Of a DNA stretch of 64,000 nt, positions 1 to 10,287 are shown piece by piece. Position 1 is the stretch's first letter. Every line of letters starts with the position of its first letter. The stretch lies in the NCBI RefSeq assembly GCF_910596095.1, contig NC_056540.1, positions 19,122,501 to 19,186,500 on the forward strand. The letters run 5' to 3'. The notes under the pieces were generated by a model. The model searched no databases. It was given only the letters and a program-made list of their open reading frames with translations, and was not told the origin of the DNA. Made by a program: the position numbers and the translations under genes. The stretch is from Thunnus maccoyii (lineage: Eukaryota > Chordata > Actinopteri > Scombriformes > Scombridae).

Positions 1-806
1 TCAAAACTTGAAAGGTGTCATGCATTCCACAGATGCAAGCACGTTTTCCCATTTTATGAACTACATTTTTACACTACTGTATAAATTGTTCCCATTTGAT
101 ACACAGAGTTGTTGGCAAATGTGCTCAAATGTAGCTGCATTGCCTCATCCACCTCATGAAAAAATTCACTTAATGCATAGAAAGTAGAAGGCCCATACTA
201 ACCTCTTTGATAACATCATAATTATCAGGATATTTCTTTGTAAAAGTGGAGAAATGAGATGAGAAAGGTTTCTAAAAAGATAATTTCAACTTGTAAGATG
301 GACTCTGAAGTCACACTTTCTTTAACCTCAAGACAAACTTGACAAACAGAAATTCCGCTTTAACCATATGAAACTATATGATTTGGCAGAAAAGCTGAAT
401 AACTGCAGTACAGTACAGTAACATCAGCAGGACATGGAACCTGTATGAGGCCACTACCTGAGCATTGCTGAGAGGTTTATTTGTATTTAAATAAGTTTCG
501 ACTTCTGTTTAGTTTTGTTTTAATGATCTCTTTTCTCTGTCTCTTTCTCCTTCTTTTTCTCTCTTTCTCGATCATATCTATCATATCAAGGCTCATTTAT
601 GTGTTGGGAGGATAAATAGACATTGTGGCTGAGCCGAAACTTACTTTATCTTCCAGCCTGCATACCAATGTGGCAACTGAACTTCCCTCCAAGCTATTTT
701 GAACTGTCTCTCAGTATGTTATCACAACTGGAAGAAATAATGACATCCAATATCGTAACACAAAGGGGCCCAAATCTGTCTCCCTTTGTATGATTCAATT
801 ATCAAG

Positions 807-3800
807 GTGGACTTTTCTTCGCCAAGACTATGAGAGACAGAAAATATGTGACAATGATGGACCCGTTCCAGATCAAGTACGGGAATTTAATAAGCGGAGT
901 TCTGTCTGTGGCACTGCTGATATCTGACATAATCTGGGTGACAGGAACTCTTATTGGCTTAGGTAAGTGACACTGATGTCAGTTTTCTCTAAAGTCACAT
1001 TTTGCAGTAATGCAATTTGTATTTCCTACCATTATTTACTTATTGTACTGTAACAAACATACATTTTCAGTTAATTCTTTAGATTTGAAACACATGATGA
1101 AACGCACCTGTAACTTGATACCAATAAGCCAACACACCTGATATCGTATTATTATGACCCTCCCTTTTTAAATAATGTCCAGGAAAAAAAGAAGCATCAT
1201 ATTATTGGGTTTAGCAGTTTAGCATAGATGGCTGCTTGTTTGTTATTTCAGTGTTTTGCTTCAATACCCGCAATTCTTACACTACAGAGGAGATTATGAA
1301 CATCAAGAAAACATTTATTTCTTAAACTAAGGCAAATTCCTTGTATATGCAAACCTACGTGGCAATAAACCTGTTTCACCTATCAACTACATAACCATGA
1401 GTTGAGACTAGGGCAGTTCAGCTCATCACATTTTTAGACTTATTTCAATCTCATCATGCTAAACTGATTGCGTTAAATGTTGTGCGTCCATGTAAAGGAA
1501 TCTGTATGTGTGTGTGAATGTTTTACTTTTATAGGTGCAACATTGAGTGTGATCCTGGATTTGTCCTATACTCTTTGCATTTGGATCTCTGCCACAGTAG
1601 CCATCATCTACACACTGCTGGGAGGCCTCTACTCTGTAGCCTATACAGACATCATACAGCTATCTCTTATATTCTTCAGTATGGTGGGTTCCTCTTTTAA
1701 CAACAAATTCTTTAAGCCTGTTTTGAGGTTGACATTAACTGCACAAAGTTAAAGGAACCCTGCAACCCCTCAATGCACATGTCTTATAATTTATTATGTC
1801 TACTGAAAACCTTCTGATGCCGCCGTGGTATCCTGACAAACCTCTTTCTCTCTCTGTTCATCACACTACCATACCACAGTGAATACTCTAAAACTATCAC
1901 ACCAACACACTTAATCAAGTGCATTTGCATTTTTAAAATGTTTATGTAGGTTTATTGTCTTTTTTGCAGTGGCTGTGTGTCCCCTTCATCCTGACGAACC
2001 CTCATTCGGCTGACATCACCGAGACTGCTTTCAACTTTACCTACCAGGCCCCCTGGATTGGTTCAGTGGATAAAGAGAGAGCATGGGGGTGGATTGATAA
2101 TTTCTTGTTATTGGTAAAGGCTATATCCAGAAATTTCTTAAAGGATAAGGCTGTCGATTTTCTATATTTTTCGTCTAGTCAACAAATCTCATGTGCATAG
2201 CTAAACCAACAATGAACTCATCCGACTTATAAGTATTGTGCGTGTATCCAAAGCCTGATATATCTTATTCCTCTGTGCTGTCTGTTGTTGTCCAAAAACC
2301 ATTAAAAACGCATCAATGAGCCACATGGTTGCACAAGGTGACATGTTCTTCACCATGAGGAGTTTTTCAAATAAAGGCCTGAAAAAATTCTTTAAAGGAC
2401 CAGTTTGTAAGATTTAGGGAGATCTATCAGCAGAAATATTGGCAGAAATGGAATATAATACTCAGAAGTATGTTATTAATAGTGTATAATCCCATGAAAA
2501 TAAGAATAATTGTGTTTTTGTTACCTTAGAATGAGCCCTTTATATCTACATAGAGAGTGGTCCCTTTCCACAAAGCCCACCATGTTGCAAAACCATGTTT
2601 CTACAGTAGCCCAGAATGGACAAAACAAACACTAGCTCTAGGGGGGCCTTACGCATTTTTCACGAATATCGCGGCCACTGTAGCCTCTCCTAGACGTTTG
2701 AAAGGAGAAATAGAGGAGAGGGGTATTCAGTTGGTTGCTATCTACAACCTCACTGCTAGATGCCACTAAATCTTACACACTGGTTCTTTAACTCTTAACT
2801 TTTAAATATTGAAAAAGATGGTTGACAATTGTTCCCCCCTGCTAGTGATTATGAATCCATTCCTTAATTTACTTGAAATGAAGCTACATGCTACAACAAC
2901 AATATTGCCGTAACATGTTGTGGCAGGGAACTTTTTCTTGTGGTCCTTGATGTACAGAGTGATGGCAAGTAAATACTGATCAGATGTGGTTTTTATTAGA
3001 CTTTAGGTAACCTTGGCTATCAGGACTTCCACCAGAGGACCTTGTCAGCCTCCTCGTCCGCCACAGCCAGGATCACGTGCTTCATTGCAGCTCCCATCAT
3101 CTTCATACTTGGAATCCCTTCTGTGTTGATTGGAGCAGTTGCAGCATCAACAGGTACAGTAATAGAATAGAATAGAATAGAATAGAATAGAATAGAATAG
3201 AATAGAATAGAATAGAATAGAATAGAATAGAAAAAATGTGAAACTATTCTTGTTTATGTGGAAATTTCATGTTTTGTTGTCAGACTGGAACATGACCTCG
3301 TATGGCTCCCCATCCCCATACGAGCGCGGAGAGGCCGGTCAGGTCCTGCCCATCGCTTTGGAGCACCTCACGCCAAACTACATCTCAGTTATTGGTATCG
3401 GAGCTGTAGCTGCCGCCGTGATGTCGTCAACGGACTCAGCTCTATTGTCAGCAGCCTCCATTTTCTCATCCAACATTTATAAGAACATCCTGAGGACCAA
3501 GGTAAGAGTCTGGTCATTTCTCTCTTTGTCTAAAGGGACAGTTTTTCTAGGGTCGGATGTGAGATTAAAGGCTTTTTTTTCCCCTGTAGGCATCAGAACG
3601 GGAGCTCCTGTGGGTGATCCGCATCACCGTAGTGTTGGTGGGCTTGGCTGGCACATCGCTTACCTTTCTACACAACAGCATCCTGGTTTTCTGGATCCTG
3701 GGCTCAGGCATCACCTACACCATTATGTTCCCTCAGCTTGTCTGCGTCCTCTTCTTTAACATCTCCAATGGCTACGGCTCCATCGTAGGACTGCTAGTTG

Positions 3801-4162
3801 GCGTGTCGTTGAGAGTGCTGAGCGGCGAGCCATCCATAGGGTTGCCAGTCGTCCTCCACTTCCCAGGGTGCACTTTGAAGGATGGCGTGTATGTCCAGCG
3901 CGCACCTGTCATGACTATCTGCATGCTGTCCACCATCTTTACCACTTTGTTGTTCTCCTACCTGGCCTCACTGCTCTTCAACAAAGGACTGATTCCTGAG
4001 CGATGGGACATATTTAAAGTGAAAACTCACAAACACCCACAGAAACAAATATTAATGAGCAATGGCACCACCAAATCAGATAAAGAGGAGGAGAACTCTG
4101 AAGCTGAGAATGAAAGTGAAATAAAACTGACAACAAGCAGGACTGAACAAGTAATCATATAA
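807..4162 (+). CDS. slc5a7: High-affinity choline transporter 1-like (SLC5 family), 3' six exons, 5' partial
   Basis: This is a sodium-coupled solute symporter of the SLC5A7/CHT1 type, which takes choline across the plasma membrane for acetylcholine synthesis. The exons read 807-962, 1535-1683, 1970-2113, 3000-3153, 3284-3501 and 3590-4162, all with GT/AG edges and matching phases. They encode about 463 residues. Human CHT1 has 580, so the first transmembrane segments lie before the window. Diagnostic CHT1-like stretches include [19 protein letters not shown], the DWNMTSYG loop, [15 protein letters not shown] and FPQLVCVLF. The tail after the last membrane segment is Lys/Glu-rich. The 807 acceptor has a weak pyrimidine tract, but an in-frame stop at 791-793 forces the exon to start close to there. 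Sequence drift from CHT1 suggests one of the extra teleost CHT1-like paralogues rather than the strict orthologue. Substrate specificity is inferred from the family. Confidence 0.85.
2394..2789. mobile_element. Short TIR element (MITE-like) in transporter intron
   Basis: About 396 bp with matching ends: it opens aaaggaccagtttgtaagat and closes with the near-perfect reverse complement, ending acacactggttcttt. The interior has no credible gene; a 70-residue open frame here is chance. I recognise the sequence as a common teleost interspersed repeat, probably a non-autonomous DNA transposon. It lies in the 886-bp intron 2114-2999 of the choline transporter gene and leaves the splice sites untouched. 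Confidence 0.75.
3161..3232 (+). repeat. (AATAG)n pentanucleotide microsatellite
   Basis: About fourteen near-perfect AATAG units fill most of the 130-bp intron between transporter exons 3000-3153 and 3284-3501. Length change here would alter the spacing of a very short intron. Confidence 0.95.
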
Positions 4163-4822
4163 TGGGATGCAAAAATAAGTTTTTGTATGGTGTTATAATG
4201 TCATGTCTATTTTTATACCAAAAACCTAATCATAAAAAATAATAATCTTGGTTGCAGGATAATGCAAAAATTCATCATTGGACACAAGTGCTTGTGTAAG
4301 TGAACTTACACAAAATAATTGCTCTAATAATTGCTTTGGTGTAATTTTGTTGTTTTAATGTTAGTGGGGTTTGATGTTTGTCAAACAGTCTATAAATATA
4401 CAGTCATATACAGGATGAATGGTTGAAAGGAATTGCATCCTGACATCTATGCTGTGGGCCCATGTTCAGCAGTATGGAAGTACTGGTACTTCAGGTATTT
4501 GCTCATTTGCCTATATGTGTTGTATTACTTTTAGGACCCATCCAACAACAGTAATCACATCTCAAACACTCAGTCTGTGTTTGAAAACAAGTGCAATTAA
4601 GTTAATTATATCATGTTTTGAGATTTAGGTCAATTTGAATTGGTGGTGTATATAGTATATTCAGCCTTATGTTCCTTTGGTTGAAAGATATCCAACTTTG
4701 CATGTCTGATTATTCAAATTATCTTTTGATACCTTTTTGATTTATTTTTTTTACTAAAGATGGCAAGTATATAAATTGTGAATTTATTAAATCTAATTTT
4801 GGGTTTTTTTTTGTGAAGTTAG

Positions 4823-4890
<68 letters not shown>

Positions 4891-5079
4891 TCTGCCATAG
4901 GCTACTTTTGGGGACAAATTTCAATCTTAGTTAACTGTTAACTGGACAACGTCATGTCCTCAATTGGGAAAAAGCTGATTTTTGGGTCAGTGGTTAAGGT
5001 TAGGTTAAGGTTAGGGTTAGGGTAAGTCTCCAGGAAATTAATGTAAGTCTATGTAATGTCCCTAGAAGTGACCATGGTC

Positions 5080-5165
<86 letters not shown>

Positions 5166-5270
5166 CTGTAATTCCCGGTTCGGCCTGCTCGTGGCAGTAA
5201 TGTGACATCACGTCGAAGTTTTGACCATTTTATATCAGAAAACAAGGAGGCGCCGGAACACAACAGCAGC
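4163..5270. repeat. Intergenic stretch with two (GT)n tracts and a TTAGGG-like core
   Basis: After the transporter stop there is about 0.6 kb of AT-rich 3' flank with no gene. It is followed by (GT)n at about 4825-4889, a core holding several GGTTAAGG/GGTTAGGG units at about 4987-5023, and a second (GT)n at about 5084-5162. The core also carries ggggacaaatttc and aatgtccctagaagtga. That pattern matches a teleost repeat in which TTAGGG-like units sit between GT tracts. Confidence 0.75.
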
Positions 5271-6008
5271 AGAATGGTTGTCAACTGTAAGAAGTAGCTG
5301 TCCGTTGATTGTCTTCCTAGTGACGTTTAAGGTGAGACCATGCATAACAATTTAACTGTTACATGAAACGCACCAAACAGTTAAACTGTACAAACATTTT
5401 GAACTTAACAGAATGAGAGTGAGCTTAGTGTGTGAGGAGCTGAAGTTAACTTGGTAACTCTGCTAGCTCGGCTAACTGTAGCTACTAACCGTTCACGTTT
5501 GAACGTTAGTTGGAGTGAGTCAGTTAAAAAATGTTACAAATGAATGACGTTTTTCAGTGATGACGTTGACTCTTTATGAGGAGCAACTGAAGTTCCACAA
5601 ATACACGTTAGCAAGAGGAAAGTAACAGTAGTGAAACGAAAACACACTATTTCACGTGAGGTGGGGTGGAGATGGTTGCTGATAATTTAAAAAAAATTAA
5701 CAACATTAGCAAAACCAACAGCTAGCAAATGTAATTATTTTTAACAAGAAACAGGCTAATGCAGGTGCATTCACACTGAGACTAACTAGTTACTTAGCAA
5801 CATGGAAATACTGCTAAGTAGGCAATATTCACTGGACCTGAATGACCCTACCTCTCTTCCAGTAAACTCAGGGTAATGGTTGATACCAGATCTGTTGACT
5901 TTCTCCAGTTAAAATATGTGTAGCCACTGTGTGGAACTGATTGGCATCCATTAACATTAAGCTATAAGTATACATTTTTCCTCAGTTCTTTTGTAAAGAC
6001 ATTTAAAT

Positions 6009-6511
6009 TAGGGCTGCAAGTATTAGTCGACTGACAGAGAATTAATTGGCAACAATTTTGATAATCGTTTTAGTCTTTTTTTTTTTTTTTTTTTAAATGT
6101 CAAATATTTTCTGGTTGCAGCTTCTTTAATGTGGTGATTTAATGCTTTTCTTTGTCATACATGATAGTAAACGGAATAACTTTGGGTTTTCGACTGTTGA
6201 TCAATCAAAAAAAGATGTATAAACGTCTCCTTTAACTCTGGGAAATGATAATGACCATCTTTCACAATGTTCTGACATTTTGTAGACATAATGATTAATA
6301 ATTAAGAAAATAGCTGGCAGATTAATCAATATGAAAATATACCTTAGTTGCAGCCCAATATTATTTTTAGGCTTGTGCAAAATACAGTTGTACTTCATCA
6401 GAAGGTTTAGCAGTTTTAAAATGACAATGACCATGAAAAGACATTTAATGTGGTCTTTTTTCCCATGTGTTTGACATTTTATAGACTAAATGATTAATTG
6501 AGAAAATAAGT
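6009..6511 (-). repeat. Interspersed repeat 'family A', full copy plus partial second copy
   Basis: Read on the minus strand, 6360 to 6009 shows the signature of a teleost repeat: a start gggctgcaact, then attaatc, a tataaaatgtcagaa-like block, and a close made of wobbly attaatcgat words. A partial second copy of the same end lies at about 6418-6511. Related copies occur at 18066, 19838, 42399, 42691 and 47448. It lies about 0.8 kb before the ttc9c coding start, in the putative first intron. Confidence 0.7.
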
Positions 6512-7283
6512 ATTATACCTGCATAAAGTTGTGGAGTTCACAAGACACAAATTGAGGAATAAAAAGATCAAAATGCATCAGAGGCAGAAATATCCAAACT
6601 TTTAGTCTCTCATATGAGTCAACCTCCAAAAAACTGATAGCTGAGTCTTTCATTAGATCCTCCCTCCCACCCTTTTAAGCTTTATGCCTTCAGTTTGTAA
6701 TGCAGGCACACTGCCAAAACTTTGATCTTTATTTCCAAGTTCCAGGTATTAAATACATACTAATACCTAGCTTTCATACATGTGTATGCTTATAATGTTA
6801 TCATGCAGTTATATTCTACATTATATTCAGTTGGCCAAATACCTTTCGGTGTGAGAGTGTACATGTTATCATGTATTGGGAGAAAGTGGGAGCTTAATTG
6901 TGAAGGCGCAGAAAGTGTTGAGTGTGAACATAGCCATTGCCATTAAAGTAGTTGTCAAGTTCAAAAGGTTGTCTTCTTGTCGTGTAACATTTTTAACTTG
7001 AAAGGAATGATTACATCAGAGTGTGCAGCTTTCCCGTCTTTTCTTTCCTGTCTACACCTCACTAGAATAGGTGTGTATTTTCCTCCAGTTCTTCATTAAA
7101 TTGAAGTATTGGTGCCATATCAATTCAGTTTATCAGGTCAATGCAGCACTAAATGTAGAGTAGAAATGCTATAATGTGGCTGTAATGTGTCTGTATATGT
7201 ATGTACTGCTCACCAGTGGCTTTTTAACACATTAATTTACATGCAGTTTCTCATTTCTGCAGCTAATTAGCTCCACTGCAGAA

Positions 7284-8727
7284 ATGGAGGCTGCAGGAGG
7301 AGAGGAGAGTCCAGATGTGCAGGGGGCAGCTGCGGCAGCAGAACCAAGCTTTTCTAGGTCTAGAGCGACCTCCGTGAAGCCAGTTTGGGCTTCACTAGAA
7401 GAAGCAGCCCAAATGAAAACAGAAGGGAACGCTTTCTATCGGGAGAAGAACATCCGTTCAGCCATCGGCCGTTATCACCGTGCTCTGTTGGTCCTCCGAG
7501 GCCTGGACTCTGATGTGATGGCGTCAGTGAAAGGGTTTGGACCTGAGATGCCTGCTCTCACATCTGAACAGGAAGAGTTACTGAGAAACACACAAGTGGA
7601 CTGCTACAACAACTTAGCTGGTATATAAAAAATATAACCATTTAAAGAACAGAGGTGAAAGGAATACTAGAATATCCGAATGGAGTAGAAAATATATCTC
7701 AGGTTCTGTTAAAAACTAGAGGCTCCTCAGAAGACCGCTCTGAATATCAGAGTATTAGTTTCATATCATATCCTCAGCATAATAAGTTCTAACAAATCAC
7801 TCTCCAGTTCAGTGATGCCTCAAAGAGGTGACAACATTTTATGAGAGTTTTTTTACAGGTTGTCTTATGAGGGAAAAGAACAAACAGCTGCTGGGCTTGT
7901 ACAGAATTTTATATACACATACTGTACATATCTCTTTCAGCCTGTTTGCTGCAGAGACAGAGTGTTGATTATGCTCGTGTCCGGGAGTACAGCCTGCGGG
8001 TTCTGCAGTGGCGACCAGGTGATGTCAAAGCACTGTACAGGGCAGGAGTGGCCACACTGGAGCTGGGAGATGCACAGACAGCCAAACAGTACCTCACCCA
8101 GGCCTGCAGGGAGCAGCCTAATGGTAAGAGATAAGCGAGCACACAAGGATCATCCACAGCAAGCTCAAGCCAGTCTATAGGAAGAATAGTCATTTAGGTA
8201 TTTCTGGCGTGACAGTTTCTCAGTGCAGTCTCACTTTGTGTTTTTACTAATCACTATATTTTTGATGGTGATTTGTTTCAAATGAGTACTTTGTTCCTAC
8301 TGGTTCTTATACATGAATATTGATTTTTCTCGTCTCAGTACAAAGTGCAAGCATGAATCACCTCATTTTTGCAACACCAAATAGGTGAGACGTAAAGCTT
8401 AAAAAGTATTTTTGCACCTTTTAAAAAATCCAATAATTGTTGCATAAAACATATACACACATAATTTAATTGAACAGATTCTCTCCTTGCCTTCTCGTGC
8501 ATATTTGAAGACCTGTGGGATAAGGGAATTTATTTTTTTCCAAAACAAAACATCATTTTTCTGTCACAGATGCCAACGTCCGGAAGCACCTGCAGAGGGC
8601 TGAGGAGAAGCTGAATCGGGAGTTACAAAAGGAGAAGGCCATGTACCGTGAGATGTTTTCTTCCAGCCTGAAGGGCAGGTCTGGAGAAGGGATTAACCAA
8701 ACCAACACAGCTGGTGAGGGAGTTTAG
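7284..8727 (+). CDS. ttc9c: Tetratricopeptide repeat protein 9C
   Basis: This is a small TPR protein. The related family member TTC9A is hormone-responsive; the role of TTC9C itself is poorly known. Coding exons are 7284-7620, 7941-8123 and 8570-8727, giving 225 residues. Landmarks that match human TTC9C are RYHRALLVLRGLD, DCYNNLAACLLQ (formed across the first join), VREYSLRVLQ, KALYRAGVATLELGD and DANVRKHLQ (across the second join). TPR helices run from about residue 38 to 195. Human TTC9C has 171 residues; this one has about 37 extra residues at the N-terminus, Ala/Glu/Ser-rich and probably disordered, and about 17 extra at the C-terminus. The ATG at 7284 is the only in-frame start after the acceptor at 7261-7262. 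A non-coding first exon may end near 5330, where aaggtgagac looks like a splice donor. Confidence 0.92.
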
Positions 8728-9210
8728 CCAAACAGCACAACCCACCAAAATGAAGTCTCAGCCTAAGAGAGACTTTGTTCAGCCTCAGCTGGTCCCCAAC
8801 CAATTGAAGAATGTTCACAGACCTAATGTTACTGTGTCTTCTCTGGGTGATTATGAGGTGAGAAAGTAAAAAGGACGCTGCTGAAAATAGAAAGGAGAGG
8901 ACAGAAAAGTTTGTTTCCTAGCAACAGGAAAAGCTTTTTTTTTTTTTTTTTTAGCTCAAGAGAGCTGGAGTTTGGATATTTCACAAAGATGCTTCTGACG
9001 GCTACCGTGAGACTCTTCATGTGCTACTCAAAGTCCTGATAATGCCTTTATGATTGCAGTTGTCTGGTCAGTGTTGATTTTGTGAGTTTTCAAGTAAAAT
9101 ATTTTGTATAATGAATGTCCAAGCTCAGACGTGTTTCTATCAAACTCATGTGATTGTCAATGTTGTACACACCACGAACTATAGTTATTTCAGGCACATT
9201 ACAAGTTTAG

Positions 9211-9480
9211 TTAAACATTTCTTTTATTAATCATAAGCCATGAGAAGCCACATTTTGTCTCAAATATTTTAATCATTCAATATTTATTTCAAAATCCTGA
9301 GCACAATATCAAGTTAAAGAGTATTTGCTTGGTTTTGGTCATTATCTGGCCAATATGATTGTACTTCAGAGGCATTATTGCCTATAAACCAAGAGGAATA
9401 TCACATTCTCACAATAGCTATAATCACTGAACAAGTCACAGAGCAGCATGCATAAGGGGAGTGTACACATACACATTCAT
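9211..9480 (+). repeat. Dispersed repeat 'family B', copy 1
   Basis: This block is repeated in reverse orientation at about 29145-29340. Shared words include cttttattaatcataag, atatcaagttaaagag, tttgcttggtttt and gattgtacttcagagg. Copy 2 lacks about 65 bp present here. It lies in the gap between ttc9c and the convergent DACT gene and holds no open frame of note. Confidence 0.75.
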
Positions 9481-10272
9481 ACTCATGGTTTACAGGAAGA
9501 TTCAACCAATAGGTTTATAAGGAAGCCGCTTATAGCCAATATGGGTATGTTTAGTGCCTTTGAATTGGGCAACCTTTCAGCCAACAAAAGGTAATTTCCC
9601 TTTGTTTTAACCAGAGCTGTGTTCCTATCAAGGTGTCAAAGCCTTTGAAACGACATTTCTTCAACACTCACATAAGTGAAATTCATACAAGGTTTGCAGC
9701 TCCTCAAAGGAATTCTTCACCCCAAATAAAGTTGTCTCCTTTGTTTGTTTTTTTTCACTGACATTTCAATATGAGCCATCCTGTACCCTACAGTGGTCTG
9801 CTTGCTACTGTAGGTTGCACTATTTAGAATAATGCGGTGTCAGTGAGGAATGATTTCGGGACATGCAGTGCAATCATTTGGCTACAAAGCACTCTGATTG
9901 TGCTGCAGGACCTTTTTGAAGAAATCTGACAGGCATTGTGTACTTTGTTGGCAGCTATAAAAGTGGATAAATGTCACTGTCATTAAAAATTTACAAAAAC
10001 AACTAGAATGAATGAAGACGGCCAAGAAAAAAAAATGAATAGATTTTACAGACTTTTTGTGCCTGAGAGGAACTTCCATCTTACTGGTGGTGGATGAAGG
10101 AACTGGTATTTTAGCCAGTATTATAGAACCAGTGTCTTATCGGTCTAACCAGTCAAAAAGTCTTTTACATTTTAAAATTAAAAATGATGGAACTTCCTTT
10201 TACAATGAAACACAATACCAGCCATTACCGGTGTTTTGTAACACATAGATGTGGCATCCACTGTGATGTTCA

Positions 10273-10278
10273 TTTATT
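10273..10278 (-). terminator. Polyadenylation signal AATAAA of the DACT-family gene
   Basis: On the minus strand AATAAA begins ten bases after the stop codon at 10288-10290, within acaataaatg. If used, the 3' untranslated region would be extremely short. Weaker downstream signals could serve instead. Confidence 0.45.
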
Positions 10279-10287
10279 GTACAAATG

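Noticed and set aside
3161-3232. Regular short repeats that might suggest a CRISPR array
   Set aside because: Units are perfect pentamers without spacers in a vertebrate intron; the same applies to the TCTA, ATGT and AATAT tracts.
4987-5025. TTAGGG-like units resembling an interstitial telomere
   Set aside because: Only a few irregular GGTTAAGG/GGTTAGGG units lie between GT tracts, with flanks (ggggacaaat, aatgtccct) that match a common teleost interspersed repeat rather than a telomeric fusion site.
5000-5284. A 94-residue minus-strand frame with a long Thr-His run
   Set aside because: It is the translation of the (GT)n tract in the intergenic region.
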